From Bacteroidales bacterium (GTDB taxonomy: Bacteria > Bacteroidota > Bacteroidia > Bacteroidales > P3), in assembly GCA_017616895.1 (NCBI GenBank), contig JAFZXE010000011.1, positions 82,462 through 146,461 of the forward strand: a DNA stretch of 64,000 nt, given 5' to 3'. Within the stretch, counting starts at the first letter, position 1; every line of letters begins with the position of its first letter. The notes beneath the pieces were generated by a model, which saw nothing but the letters and a program-made list of their open reading frames with translations, was not told the DNA's origin and made no database searches. This document shows, piece by piece, positions 23,892 through 33,723 of this stretch. Made by a program: the position numbers and the translations under genes.

Positions 23892-24089
23892 GAACCTGGG
23901 CGAACGGTGGCGGGAACGAGGGCGGGCTGTGGTTAGGGCGAGAGCGGACTTTGGCAAGAACCTGGGGGAACATTGGCGGGAACGGGGGCGGACTTTGGCA
24001 AGAACCGCGGACGGGGATGGGGATGGCGGGGTGGGATGAGATAGGCGGGGAGGGGTGAGAACGGGTGGGGTAAGATTGATAGGAGGCAA
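23892..24089. repeat. G-rich degenerate 11-bp-period array, about 18 units
   Basis: Consecutive 11-mers begin GAACCTGGGCG, AACGGTGGCGG, GAACGAGGGCG, GGCTGTGGTTA, GGGCGAGAGCG, GACTTTGGCAA, and then GAACCTGGGGG, AACATTGGCGG, GAACGGGGGCG, GACTTTGGCAA. A six-unit (66-bp) block thus nearly repeats, and the phase of 11 is kept to about 24089 with decaying sequence. Confidence 0.8.
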
Positions 24090-24134
24090 TAAACGGAGGG
24101 GTGATACGTTTATATGTAAATAAACTTTGAGAAT

Positions 24135-27100
24135 ATGAAGAAGATACTGGTTATGGCGGCGGCGCTGCTGCTGGGAGTAAACATATATGCGCAGAAGAAA
24201 CCTGTGGCTGTGAACTTCACGTTTGAGAACCTGCCGGCAGAACTTTTGATGTACCTGGACCAGGCAACGAGCCAGGACGACCGCAAAAAAGCCAACGCTA
24301 AACTGATACAGACATTCGAGCCAATCTATAAGGGTTGGGACGAGAAGACACAGATAGAATACCGCGACATCTGCGTGACGATGCAGAAGCTGAGGGTGAA
24401 ACAGTTTCCCGACTTCGCACACTTCATAGAGGTCACGACGCTGATGAGCACGAAGGGTAAGGCGAACTTCGGAGCGTGGGTGAAGTGCCTGACATACCTG
24501 CAGGAGAGAAACAAGAAAGTGAAAGACTTCACGGACTTTGTGGATTTCACGGAACAGCTGGAGGCGGAGAGGACGCTGAACGGTGCGAAGACGTCGCTGT
24601 GGCAGGCGCAGGCAGGGGCGCAATACACGCTGAAGCTGGAGGGGAAGAACATCGTGGTGGAGTTTCCGAAGAAGATGGAGCTGTACTACAGTTCGGACAA
24701 GGACAACGGGACGATATACGGCACGACGGGCAAGTACTACTATTTTGACCACAAATGGTATGGTCACGGAGGCCGCCTAAACTGGGACAGAACGGGGCTG
24801 CCGACGACGGTGTGCTGGGCGGAGCTGAAGGACTACGAGGCGGTGACGAAATTCCCGAAGTTCAACGCAGACTCGGTACTTTTCACCAACACAAAATACT
24901 TCACCACGCCGATATACGGGCGTGTGGAAGAGGCGCTATCGGCACAGATGGAGCCTGAGAAATACACTTTCCCGAAGTTCCGTTCGTATCAGAAAGACTT
25001 CGAGATGAAGAACATCGTGGAGGGAGTAGATTACTCGGGCAGCTTTATGATGAACGGAGCAAAGTTCATCACGTCTGACACGAAGCACCCGGCGTCGCTG
25101 CTATTCCGTAGGAACGGGAAGGTGTTTGCGAAGGTGCAGTCGGTGAAGTTCACCATCACGAGCAAGCAGATAGCGTCGGAAAGGGCGTCGGTGAGGTTGT
25201 ATCTGGGAGAGGACTCGATATACAACGACGGAGTGCTGGTGAGGTATAGCGTAGGAGAACGGACTGTGACCTTTGTGAACGACTCGAAGCGAAACTTCTA
25301 CAGTCCCTACGGCGACAGCTACCACAACATGGACCTGTTCAGCGAGTCGATAGTATGGAAGATGGACAAGGACGAGTTGGAGTTCTCGATGATAAGCTCG
25401 GGAGGGCAGAACTTCTCGTCGTTTGAGTCGGCCAACTACTATTCGTATGCCCGCTACCGCCAGATACAGGGCATCGAGGAGATGAGCCCAGCCATGAGGG
25501 TCTATCGTTATATGAGAGACCACGGCATGACATACGAGTTCAAGATAGACGACTTCGCGAGGTCGATAAGCATGGATGTGAGCCAGGCGCGGCTGATGAT
25601 GCACACGCTGGCGAGGTACGGCCTTGTGACCTACAACGAGGCGCTTGACAGGACTTACGTGCAGGACAAGCTGGTCGATTACGCCAGGGCATACAGCAAA
25701 GACAAGAAGCACGACTATGACGCGCTGATGATGGAGTCGGCCACGAAGGGCAGCAACGCGACGCTGGACTTGAACACGTTCGACTTGAAGGTACGGGGAG
25801 TGGAGAAATTCGTGGTGAGCGACAGCCAGGCGGTGGCCATCTCGCCCAGAGGCGATGTGACGGTACACAAGAACAGAGACATCACCTTCTCGGGGAAGGT
25901 AAACATAGGGCGGTTTGTGATGTATGTGAGCGACGCCACGTTCTTCTACGAGAAGTTCAGTCTGGACCTGCCGAAGATAGACTCGCTGTACTTCTTCGTG
26001 ACCGATTTCAAAGACCCAGCGAAGGAGCATATAGTATATACGCCGCTGTACAAGCTGGTGGGAGAAATTCAGATAGACAAGCCCGACAACCACAACGGAT
26101 TGACGAAGAACAAGGAGTTCCCGATATTCGACAGCAAGGAGAAGAGCTATGTCTATTACGACCGCCCGTTCATAGAGAAGGGGGTGTATGACCGCAACAA
26201 GTTCTACTACACGCTGCGTCCATTCACACTAAGGAGCCTGTCGGACTTTCCGACGGACAGCCTGGTGCTGAACGGGTCGCTGACGTCGGCAGGTATATTC
26301 CCAGAGATAGACGAGCCACTGAAGGTGCAGCCCGACTACTCGCTGGGCTTCGTGATAAAGACCGGCAAGACAGGCATGCCGGCATACGGCGGCAAGGGGA
26401 CATACCACAACACTATAGACCTGAGCTACAAAGGACTGCGGGGACGCGGGCAGCTGGACTACCTGACGACGGTGACAAGGTCGAAGAACATAATGTTCCA
26501 CCCCGACTCGATGATGGCGGTGACGGACACTTTCTATGTGACCGAAGCAGGCGGATTCCCGGACATAAGGAACGGCAAGACCAACGAGCGGTGGTACCCC
26601 TACGGCGACTCGATGAGGGTGGCGCAGATAAAGAACGGCACCCAGTTCAGGATGTATCACGACGACGCAACGCTGGCCGGACATGTGACGATAAAGCCCA
26701 GCGGTGCGACTGGAGGCGGAGTGGCAACCATCAAGGAAGGCACGCTGGCATCGAACCGGTTTGAGCTGAAACCGATGGACATGAACTCACAGGTGACGGA
26801 ATTCACGTTGAGGTCGCTGAAGTACAACTCTATCGCATTCCATGCGCTGAACATGAAGTCGCATGTGGATTACAAGAAACGCACCGCCGAGTTTACGTCG
26901 AACTCGCCGATAGAACGGACAGAGCTGCCGGTGATGAACTACGCCGCATACGTCGATAGATTTACCTGGGGGATAGACCAGCAGCAGCTGGCGCTGTCGA
27001 ACAGCAAGAGCACCACATCGCAAGGCATGGAGAGCAAGCCGCTGCGCGACAGAGTGGATGTAGATGTGATGCCAGGAGCGACGTTTGTAAGCACAGGCAG

Positions 27101-28679
27101 CAAGCAAGACAGCTTGAAGTTCTGCGGTTTGAGAGCAAACTATATGTACGACATCGCCGACATGAAGATAGAGGGAGTGTATAGAGTCGATGTGGCCGAC
27201 GCATCCATTGCGCCAGGCGGCGACACGCTGCGAATAAGGAAAGGCGGTGCTATAGACCACCTGAAGAAGTCGCAGATACTGGCCTCGCGCGAAAACAAAT
27301 ACCATCTGGTGTATGACTCAGATGTGCAGATTGCCAGCGGAAAGCAGTACGCCGCCAAGGGTTACATAGACTATGTGGATGAGGACAAGAAGAAGCAGAA
27401 GATTTACCTGACCGAACTGGCACCGAACGCCAAGGGCATGACGGTGGGCAACGGATTCATAGGCGACGACGCCAACTTCACGCTGAGCAGCGCTTTCGGC
27501 TTTGCCGGCAAAGTGAGAGTTGAGGCCGACACGATGTTCTACCACTTCGACGGAGGAGTGCGGCTGCTGCACAACTGCAAGACCGACCACGAGGTGGGAC
27601 TGCTGGCCTACGCCGACTACACCGACCCGGAGGATATAAGGGTGAGCGTGCCCGAAGTGCCGACCGACTGGAAAGGCGAGCGCATAACGGCATCGATACT
27701 GATGCATCCAACCACGATGATGCCGTATCCGGCATTCCTGACGAAAGAGAGGGCGGCAGACAACGAACTGATGCACGCCTGGGGACAGCTGAGTTACGAC
27801 AACAAGGCGAAGACCTACATGATAGCCTCTTCGCGTAAGCAGGAAGAGCCTGAAGAGGTGGTCGATCGCTTCTTGAAACTGAACACCGAGAGCTGTCTTG
27901 TAACAGGCGAAGGGCCGGTGAACTTCAACATGAAGGAAGGGCTGACACATATCTTCGCCTACGGTGACGCAAGCGTAAACACATCCTCCACCAAGTTCAC
28001 GCTAAACACGGTGTTCGGCTACAGCTTCCCGATTGACGAGAAGGTGGTGGCTTCGATGACGCAGCAGATTATCGATGACCTGCGCCTGTCGGCTGCCAAC
28101 ACCGACAACGACATCTTGCGGCGTGCGTTGGTGTTCTATGAGGGCGACGAGAAGGGCACGGAACTCTACTCTGACTATGTGACCTCAGGGCAGATGGGCA
28201 AGATGCCCAAGTCGATAGAGAGCACACTGCTGTTCGGACATATCGACTGGCAGTATTCGCCGGTGCTGGGATACTACTACGACGGAGTGACCTCGCTGCT
28301 GGCGGTAGGCAAGACCCAGCTGAACCTTGCAACAAGGGTGAAGATGCAGCTGCAGACGCGCGGCGGCGTGACGAAGCTGACGATATACCTGCAGATAGCC
28401 GCCGACCACTGGTACTACTTCAGCTACGACAGCGGCAGCAAGCGTATGACCATACAGACGAGCGTGGGCACTTGGGCCGACCAGATAAAGACGATACCTG
28501 CCGACAAGCGCACTGTTGATGGCAAAGCCGGTTCGTTCAGCTACAAGATAGGGGCCTCGCGCAACGAGGTGCCGAACTTCCTGCTGAAATTCGGTTCGGA
28601 CGGCAATGCGAACGTCAGCGGAGGGTCGTTCAGCGACGAGGAGGAGGAAGAGGAAGATAGCAGTGAAGATGAAGAATAA
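24135..28679 (+). CDS. Very large exported protein of unknown family (1514 residues)
   Basis: The largest gene in the window. It has a clear Sec signal peptide (MKKILVMAAALLLGVNIYAQ) and no membrane segment after it. The rest is a long alternation of beta-rich stretches and Lys/Asp-rich loops, with tryptophan, tyrosine and glycine spread throughout. Around 440-520 there is a helical stretch (VYRYMRDHGMTYEF, DFARSISMDVSQARLMMHTLARYGLVTY) that looks like a helix-turn-helix-like bundle, odd in an exported protein. The last 20 residues are a run of Asp and Glu after SDEEEEEE. There is no T9SS sorting domain. It is followed after 36 nt by the flippase gene, so may belong to a surface-polymer or envelope operon, but I cannot assign a function. 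Confidence 0.75.
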   Translation: MKKILVMAAALLLGVNIYAQKKPVAVNFTFENLPAELLMYLDQATSQDDRKKANAKLIQTFEPIYKGWDEKTQIEYRDICVTMQKLRVKQFPDFAHFIEVTTLMSTKGKANFGAWVKCLTYLQERNKKVKDFTDFVDFTEQLEAERTLNGAKTSLWQAQAGAQYTLKLEGKNIVVEFPKKMELYYSSDKDNGTIYGTTGKYYYFDHKWYGHGGRLNWDRTGLPTTVCWAELKDYEAVTKFPKFNADSVLFTNTKYFTTPIYGRVEEALSAQMEPEKYTFPKFRSYQKDFEMKNIVEGVDYSGSFMMNGAKFITSDTKHPASLLFRRNGKVFAKVQSVKFTITSKQIASERASVRLYLGEDSIYNDGVLVRYSVGERTVTFVNDSKRNFYSPYGDSYHNMDLFSESIVWKMDKDELEFSMISSGGQNFSSFESANYYSYARYRQIQGIEEMSPAMRVYRYMRDHGMTYEFKIDDFARSISMDVSQARLMMHTLARYGLVTYNEALDRTYVQDKLVDYARAYSKDKKHDYDALMMESATKGSNATLDLNTFDLKVRGVEKFVVSDSQAVAISPRGDVTVHKNRDITFSGKVNIGRFVMYVSDATFFYEKFSLDLPKIDSLYFFVTDFKDPAKEHIVYTPLYKLVGEIQIDKPDNHNGLTKNKEFPIFDSKEKSYVYYDRPFIEKGVYDRNKFYYTLRPFTLRSLSDFPTDSLVLNGSLTSAGIFPEIDEPLKVQPDYSLGFVIKTGKTGMPAYGGKGTYHNTIDLSYKGLRGRGQLDYLTTVTRSKNIMFHPDSMMAVTDTFYVTEAGGFPDIRNGKTNERWYPYGDSMRVAQIKNGTQFRMYHDDATLAGHVTIKPSGATGGGVATIKEGTLASNRFELKPMDMNSQVTEFTLRSLKYNSIAFHALNMKSHVDYKKRTAEFTSNSPIERTELPVMNYAAYVDRFTWGIDQQQLALSNSKSTTSQGMESKPLRDRVDVDVMPGATFVSTGSKQDSLKFCGLRANYMYDIADMKIEGVYRVDVADASIAPGGDTLRIRKGGAIDHLKKSQILASRENKYHLVYDSDVQIASGKQYAAKGYIDYVDEDKKKQKIYLTELAPNAKGMTVGNGFIGDDANFTLSSAFGFAGKVRVEADTMFYHFDGGVRLLHNCKTDHEVGLLAYADYTDPEDIRVSVPEVPTDWKGERITASILMHPTTMMPYPAFLTKERAADNELMHAWGQLSYDNKAKTYMIASSRKQEEPEEVVDRFLKLNTESCLVTGEGPVNFNMKEGLTHIFAYGDASVNTSSTKFTLNTVFGYSFPIDEKVVASMTQQIIDDLRLSAANTDNDILRRALVFYEGDEKGTELYSDYVTSGQMGKMPKSIESTLLFGHIDWQYSPVLGYYYDGVTSLLAVGKTQLNLATRVKMQLQTRGGVTKLTIYLQIAADHWYYFSYDSGSKRMTIQTSVGTWADQIKTIPADKRTVDGKAGSFSYKIGASRNEVPNFLLKFGSDGNANVSGGSFSDEEEEEEDSSEDEE

Positions 28680-28715
28680 TGTGTTGATAAGAATAAAACA
28701 AACTAGTAGCCATTC

Positions 28716-30230
28716 ATGGGCATAGTAGCACGGCAGAGCATCAAGGGGTCGCTTGCCAATTATCTTGGCGTGGCCATAGGGTTCTTCACGACGTTTTTTG
28801 TTGTGACGAAGTGCCTGACGCAGGAGGAGATAGGCTTGACGAGGGTGTTGGTGGATGCGGCGACGCTGTTTGCGGCTTTTGCACAACTGGGCACCAACTC
28901 GTCGATAATAAAATTCTTCCCCTATTTCGCCGACGGCAAGCGAAACCGAGGGATATTCGGGTGGAGCGTGCTGCTGCCGCTGGTTGGGTTTACGCTGGTG
29001 GCTGCGGTGCTGCTGCTGTTCAGGGGCGAGATAACCGAGGTGTATAGCGAGCGGGCGCCGCTGATAAGGGAGTATTTCTACCTGTTGCTGCCGCTGACGT
29101 TTTTCATGCTGTACCTCACGGTGTTTGAGACGAACGCCAACGTGCTGATGCGGATAACGGTGCCGCGGCTTGTGAGAGAGGTGGGCATAAGGGTGATAAC
29201 GCTGGTATGTTATGTGCTGTACGGGTACAGGGTGATAGGGTTCGAGTTGTTTGTGGTGCTGTTTACGTGTGCATACGGGCTGGCGATGCTGCTGAACTTG
29301 TTTTACCTGCTAAAGCTCGGTCATGTGTCGTTCAGGATAGACTTGAAGTCGGTAGATAGGAGGGTGCTGAGCGACATGGTGAGGTATTCTCTATTTATGA
29401 CGGTGATAGTGTTGGCGAGCAACACGCACCTTGTAGGGAGCTTGTTCATAGGTGCGAAGGAGGGATTGGCGCTGACGGGAGTATATACGATAGCGTTTTT
29501 CATCGCGAACGTGGTGGATGTGCCGTACCGGTCGCTTGGAGCGATAAGCAGGCCGGTGGTGGCGGCGGCGGTGAAAGAGGATGACTGGGAGGGAGTCAGC
29601 ACGATAGCGAAGAAGGTGTCGCTGCACCAGTTTCTGGTAAGCACGGTGATACTGCTTCTGATATGGATAAACCTGGAGGCATTGTTTGAAGTGATACCGA
29701 ACGGGGAGGAGTACAAAGGCGGAAAATGGGTGGTGCTGATACTGGGATTGGCGCGAGTGGTGAACAGCACGTGCAGCATAAGCATAGACGTGCTGAACTA
29801 CTCGAAAAGATACAGGATGAGTTTGGTGTTTGTGCTGGTGCTCACGATCGGGATGGTGATGCTGAACTACTGGCTGGTGGGAGTGTGGAGCATCAACGGA
29901 GCAGCAGCTGCTGCGGTGTTTGCATACTTGGCGTATTACATTTGCCTGTTGAGCTACAACCAAATGAGGCTTGGGGTTTCGATATTTTCGGCGGGAGAGC
30001 TGAAGGTGGTGGTGGTGGTGGCATTAGGGCTTGCCCTCGGAATGGGCTGGAGCGCAGTGGTGACACCACTTCTGCCAGACGGCATAGTGTGGACATTGGC
30101 GGACGCTGCGATTAAGACGACGATTGTGGCGGTGGCGGTGGCGGTGACCGTTTACAAGATGAAAATCTCGGAGAACGTGAACGAGATAATGGACAAGGCG
30201 ATAGTCAAGCTGAGAGGGCGGAAGCAATAA
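28716..30230 (+). CDS. Polysaccharide/lipid flippase of the MOP superfamily (Wzx-like)
   Basis: A 504-residue membrane protein with about 14 hydrophobic segments, compatible with a Wzx/MurJ-like flippase that moves lipid-linked sugars across the inner membrane. The start is ATG 28716. Typical MOP features are the N-terminal GIVARQSIKGSLANYLGVAIGF helix and the repeated pairs of helices with Gly/Pro kinks. The C-terminal tail is basic (NEIMDKAIVKLRGRKQ). It lies between the large exported protein and thyA and is in the same direction. manC, a nucleotide-sugar gene, lies nearby, in keeping with a surface glycan role. Confidence 0.72.
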   Translation: MGIVARQSIKGSLANYLGVAIGFFTTFFVVTKCLTQEEIGLTRVLVDAATLFAAFAQLGTNSSIIKFFPYFADGKRNRGIFGWSVLLPLVGFTLVAAVLLLFRGEITEVYSERAPLIREYFYLLLPLTFFMLYLTVFETNANVLMRITVPRLVREVGIRVITLVCYVLYGYRVIGFELFVVLFTCAYGLAMLLNLFYLLKLGHVSFRIDLKSVDRRVLSDMVRYSLFMTVIVLASNTHLVGSLFIGAKEGLALTGVYTIAFFIANVVDVPYRSLGAISRPVVAAAVKEDDWEGVSTIAKKVSLHQFLVSTVILLLIWINLEALFEVIPNGEEYKGGKWVVLILGLARVVNSTCSISIDVLNYSKRYRMSLVFVLVLTIGMVMLNYWLVGVWSINGAAAAAVFAYLAYYICLLSYNQMRLGVSIFSAGELKVVVVVALGLALGMGWSAVVTPLLPDGIVWTLADAAIKTTIVAVAVAVTVYKMKISENVNEIMDKAIVKLRGRKQ

Positions 30231-30269
30231 AAGAGAGGATTACACGTTGTAAATAGTAGTTGTAATAGT

Positions 30270-31064
30270 ATGAAACAATATCTAGATTTACTTGAGCACG
30301 TATTGACCAACGGGACGGAGAAACACGACCGGACAGGGACAGGGACGAAAAGCGTATTTGGCTATCAGATGAGGTTTAACCTTGAGGAGGGGTTTCCGCT
30401 GCTGACGACCAAGAAGCTGCACCTGCGGTCGATAATATACGAGCTGCTGTGGTTTCTGCGCGGCGACACGAACGTGAAATACCTGCACGACAACAAGGTG
30501 ACGATATGGGACGAGTGGGCGAGAGAGGACGGGTCGTTGGGTCCGATATACGGGAAGCAGTGGAGGTCGTGGGGATGCGGCGACGGGAAAGAGGTGGATC
30601 AGATAGCCAACGTGATAGAGCAGATAAAGAGAAACCCCGACTCGCGGAGGCTGCTTGTGTCGGCCTGGAACGTGGGCGAGGTGGAAGCGATGGCACTGCC
30701 GCCATGCCACATCATCTTTCAGTTCTATGTGGCGGATGGACGACTCAGCTGCCAGCTGTACCAGCGGTCGGCGGACATCTTTCTCGGGGTGCCGTTCAAC
30801 ATAGCGAGCTACTCGCTGCTGACGATGATGATAGCGCAGGTGTGCGGCTTGAAGCCCGGGGACTTCGTACACACGCTTGGCGACGCACACATATACCTGA
30901 ACCACTTAGAGCAGTGCCGCCTACAACTTACGCGTGAGCCCAGGCCGTTGCCCACGATGAGAATCAACCCGGAGAGGAAAGAGATAAACGACTTTGTATT
31001 CGAGGACTTTACCTTGGAGAACTATAACCCGCATCCGCATATAAAGGGAGAGGTGAGCGTGTGA
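30270..31064 (+). CDS. thyA: Thymidylate synthase
   Basis: A 264-residue ThyA that methylates dUMP to dTMP with methylene-tetrahydrofolate. The catalytic cysteine is in [13 protein letters not shown] (about 146); the substrate-binding [16 protein letters not shown] and the [11 protein letters not shown] motif are intact. The N-terminal part has the [11 protein letters not shown] loop with the phosphate-binding arginine. Length is normal. The gene is followed by a repeat spacer (31068-31134) and manC. Confidence 0.96.
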   Translation: MKQYLDLLEHVLTNGTEKHDRTGTGTKSVFGYQMRFNLEEGFPLLTTKKLHLRSIIYELLWFLRGDTNVKYLHDNKVTIWDEWAREDGSLGPIYGKQWRSWGCGDGKEVDQIANVIEQIKRNPDSRRLLVSAWNVGEVEAMALPPCHIIFQFYVADGRLSCQLYQRSADIFLGVPFNIASYSLLTMMIAQVCGLKPGDFVHTLGDAHIYLNHLEQCRLQLTREPRPLPTMRINPERKEINDFVFEDFTLENYNPHPHIKGEVSV

Positions 31065-31067
31065 GAA

Positions 31068-31134
31068 TGCGTTAATGTGTGATTGCGTTAGTGCGTTAGT
31101 GTGTTAATGTGTTATTGCGTTAGTGTGTTCTTAA
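31068..31134. repeat. GCGTTAGTGTGTTAATG-type short repeats in the thyA-manC spacer
   Basis: Tandem approximately 9-bp units of GCGTTAGTG, TGTGTTAAT and GTTATTGCG fill the spacer between thyA and manC. The family is shared with the E1-gene tail at 1583-1643. Confidence 0.75.
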
Positions 31135-31153
31135 ACAAACAATCAAATATTCA

Positions 31154-32287
31154 ATGATACAAGTGGAGAAATCCAACAATTATTGCATCATCATGGCCGG
31201 CGGAACGGGAAGCCGCTTTTGGCCTATAGCCTCGGCGGAACGTCCCAAGCAGTTTATCGACATCATGGGAACCGGGGAATCTATGCTGCAGATGACTTTC
31301 AAACGAGTGGAGCGTATCTGTCCGAGGGAGAACATCATAATCGTGACATCGCGCAACGGAGTCGAGGAAGTGAGGAAACAAATTACAGGACTTGAGGACT
31401 ATCAAGTGTTGGGCGAGCCCATAAGACGCGGTACTGCACCCTGTATAGCATACGCAGCCACTGTGATAGCGGAACGCTGTCCGACGGCAAATATCGTAGT
31501 GACCCCTTCAGACCATGCGGTATTCGGGATTGAAAACTATGAGAGAAACATAAATCAGGCCATAGGTATAGCCCAAAAGAACGACTGGATAATAACCATA
31601 GGCGTACAGCCCACTAACCCTAATACAAAATACGGTTACATACAATACTCTGAAGAGCCATCGCTGACAGACGCACACGACCTGCACAAAGTCGTAACCT
31701 TCACAGAGAAGCCCCCAATAGAGATGGCACGCAAGTTTGTCATGAGCGGAGAATTCATGTGGAATGCGGGTATCTTCATCTGGCGACTTGACATACTGAT
31801 GTCTGCCTACAGGAGTTTTCTTCCCAATGTGGCCAACCTTTTCTTCGGCGACAAAGAAGGCGGACGACCCAGGATAGGGAGTTCGGCATCGGCGGAGACA
31901 GTGGAGCAAGCCTACTCAATGTGTGAATCAATCTCGACGGACTTTGGAATACTGGAAAAGGCAGACAACGTACACGTGATGGCAGCATCGTTCGGATGGA
32001 GCGACGTAGAGACCTGGGACTCGCTGTACGACACCTGCGAAAAAAACCAGGACAGCAACGTGATACTTGGAGGCAATGTCTTTACGTATGACGTCAAGAA
32101 CTCCATAATACACATGCCGGACACCGACCACACAGTGGTGGTGCAGGGACTGGACGGCTACATCGTGGCCGCAGACGAGCAGACACTGATGATATGCCGC
32201 AGGGACCAAGAAGAGCAGGCAGTGAAATTCCGTGCCGACGTGGCATTCAGCAAACTGCGCGGCACACCAGAATCAGACAACAACTAA
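31154..32287 (+). CDS. manC: Mannose-1-phosphate guanylyltransferase
   Basis: A 377-residue nucleotidyltransferase that makes GDP-mannose from GTP and mannose 1-phosphate for surface glycans. The signature loop GGTGSRFWP is at about 17-25 and the FTEKP lysine motif is near 181-185; the region around the WNAGIFIW segment (about 199-206) matches ManC. There is no C-terminal isomerase domain, so it is the single-function type. Start ATG 31154; the asnS gene follows after 18 nt. Confidence 0.9.
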   Translation: MIQVEKSNNYCIIMAGGTGSRFWPIASAERPKQFIDIMGTGESMLQMTFKRVERICPRENIIIVTSRNGVEEVRKQITGLEDYQVLGEPIRRGTAPCIAYAATVIAERCPTANIVVTPSDHAVFGIENYERNINQAIGIAQKNDWIITIGVQPTNPNTKYGYIQYSEEPSLTDAHDLHKVVTFTEKPPIEMARKFVMSGEFMWNAGIFIWRLDILMSAYRSFLPNVANLFFGDKEGGRPRIGSSASAETVEQAYSMCESISTDFGILEKADNVHVMAASFGWSDVETWDSLYDTCEKNQDSNVILGGNVFTYDVKNSIIHMPDTDHTVVVQGLDGYIVAADEQTLMICRRDQEEQAVKFRADVAFSKLRGTPESDNN

Positions 32288-32305
32288 ACAAGAATAATAT
32301 CAGAT

Positions 32306-33709
32306 ATGAAACGTTACGAAATCAAGTATCTCTTAAAAGAGGATGTAAGCGCCCTGATGGGCACTACTATATGTGTCAAAGGATGGGTGCGCACCAAACG
32401 CGGGAACAAGAACGTGGCATTTATCGCCATCAACGACGGATCGATAATACACAACATACAGGTGGTTGCCGACCCTGCGAAGTTTGAGGAAGAGCTGAAA
32501 CGCATCACCACCGGCGCCTGCATAGGAGTGGATGGCAAGCTGGTGGAGAGTCAGGGCAGCGGTCAGGCCGTAGAGCTGCAGGCCGAGAAGATAGTGGTTT
32601 ACGGCGAGGCCGACCCGAACACCTACCCCTTGCAGAAGAAAGGGCACTCGATGGAGTTCCTGCGCGAGATAGGTCACCTGCGCCTGCGCACCAACACCTT
32701 CGGAGCCGTGATGCGTCTGCGCCACAACATGGCTATGGCCATCCATACCTTCTTCCACGAGAGAGGATTCTTCTATTTCCACACGCCACTCATCACCGCC
32801 TCCGACTGCGAGGGAGCAGGCGAGATGTTCCATGTGAGCACCCTCGACCCCGACAACCCGCCACGCAAAGACGACGGCTCCATCGACTGGGAGCAGGACT
32901 TCTTCGGCAAGTTCACCGCCCTCACCGTCAGCGGCCAGCTGGAAGGCGAGCTGGGAGCCACGTCGTTAGGCAAGATATACACCTTCGGCCCCACGTTCCG
33001 TGCGGAGAACAGCAACACGCCGCGCCACCTCGCCGAGTTCTGGATGATTGAGCCCGAGATGGCGTTCTACGACCTCGACAGCCTCACAGAGCTCGAAGAG
33101 GAATTTATAAAATACCTTGTGAAATGGGCACTCGACCACTGCATGGACGACCTCGAGTTCCTCAACAAGATGATTGACAACGGACTCATCGAGCGCCTCC
33201 AGAGCGTCATAGACACCGACTTTGTGCGCCTGCCATACACCGAGGGCATCAAGATACTCGAAGAAGCCGTCGCCAAAGGCCACAAGTTTGAATTCCCCGT
33301 CAGCTGGGGAGTGGATTTGGCATCGGAGCATGAGCGCTACCTCGTTGAGCACCACTTCAAGAAACCGGTCATCATGGTCGATTACCCGAAGGAAATCAAA
33401 GCTTTCTATATGAAGCAGAACGAGGACGGCAAGACCGTGCAGGGCACCGACGTGCTGTTCCCGCAGATAGGCGAGATTATCGGCGGCTCCGTCCGCGAGG
33501 AAAGCTACGACAAACTGATGAACCGCATCAACGAACTCGGCATCCCCATGAAAGACATGTGGTGGTATCTCGACACCCGCCGCTACGGCACCTGCCCACA
33601 CGCCGGTTTCGGTCTTGGATTCGAGCGCCTGATGCTTTTCGTTACCGGCATGGCGAACATACGCGATGTCATCCCGTTCCCAAGGACGCCCAAAACCGCC
33701 GAGTTTTAA
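32306..33709 (+). CDS. asnS: Asparaginyl-tRNA synthetase
   Basis: A 467-residue class IIb aminoacyl-tRNA synthetase charging tRNA-Asn. The N-terminal OB-fold anticodon-binding domain (about 15-115) includes [11 protein letters not shown]. The catalytic domain shows motif 2 around [25 protein letters not shown] and motif 3 [14 protein letters not shown] with the final arginine region FPRTP. The choice of AsnRS over AspRS follows from the family look of the motif 2 region. It overlaps nothing; ribD begins 14 nt after the stop, so the two may be cotranscribed. Confidence 0.95.
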   Translation: MKRYEIKYLLKEDVSALMGTTICVKGWVRTKRGNKNVAFIAINDGSIIHNIQVVADPAKFEEELKRITTGACIGVDGKLVESQGSGQAVELQAEKIVVYGEADPNTYPLQKKGHSMEFLREIGHLRLRTNTFGAVMRLRHNMAMAIHTFFHERGFFYFHTPLITASDCEGAGEMFHVSTLDPDNPPRKDDGSIDWEQDFFGKFTALTVSGQLEGELGATSLGKIYTFGPTFRAENSNTPRHLAEFWMIEPEMAFYDLDSLTELEEEFIKYLVKWALDHCMDDLEFLNKMIDNGLIERLQSVIDTDFVRLPYTEGIKILEEAVAKGHKFEFPVSWGVDLASEHERYLVEHHFKKPVIMVDYPKEIKAFYMKQNEDGKTVQGTDVLFPQIGEIIGGSVREESYDKLMNRINELGIPMKDMWWYLDTRRYGTCPHAGFGLGFERLMLFVTGMANIRDVIPFPRTPKTAEF

Positions 33710-33723
33710 GCCATCTCAAAGAG

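Larger units (their letters stand above)
23474..24134. other. Intergenic region of 661 bases without a gene
   Basis: The part nearest 23474 is AT-rich, the likely leader of the minus-strand gene. No credible ORF was seen; the open frames there are shadows of the repeat. The second half is a G-rich 11-bp-period array (23892-24089) running up to the promoter side of the 1514-residue gene, which begins 45 nt after it. Confidence 0.7.

Noticed and set aside
23838-24767. 309-codon minus-strand frame over the G-rich array and the large gene's start
   Set aside because: Low-complexity Pro/Ser/Arg translation of the repeat, no start context or motif.
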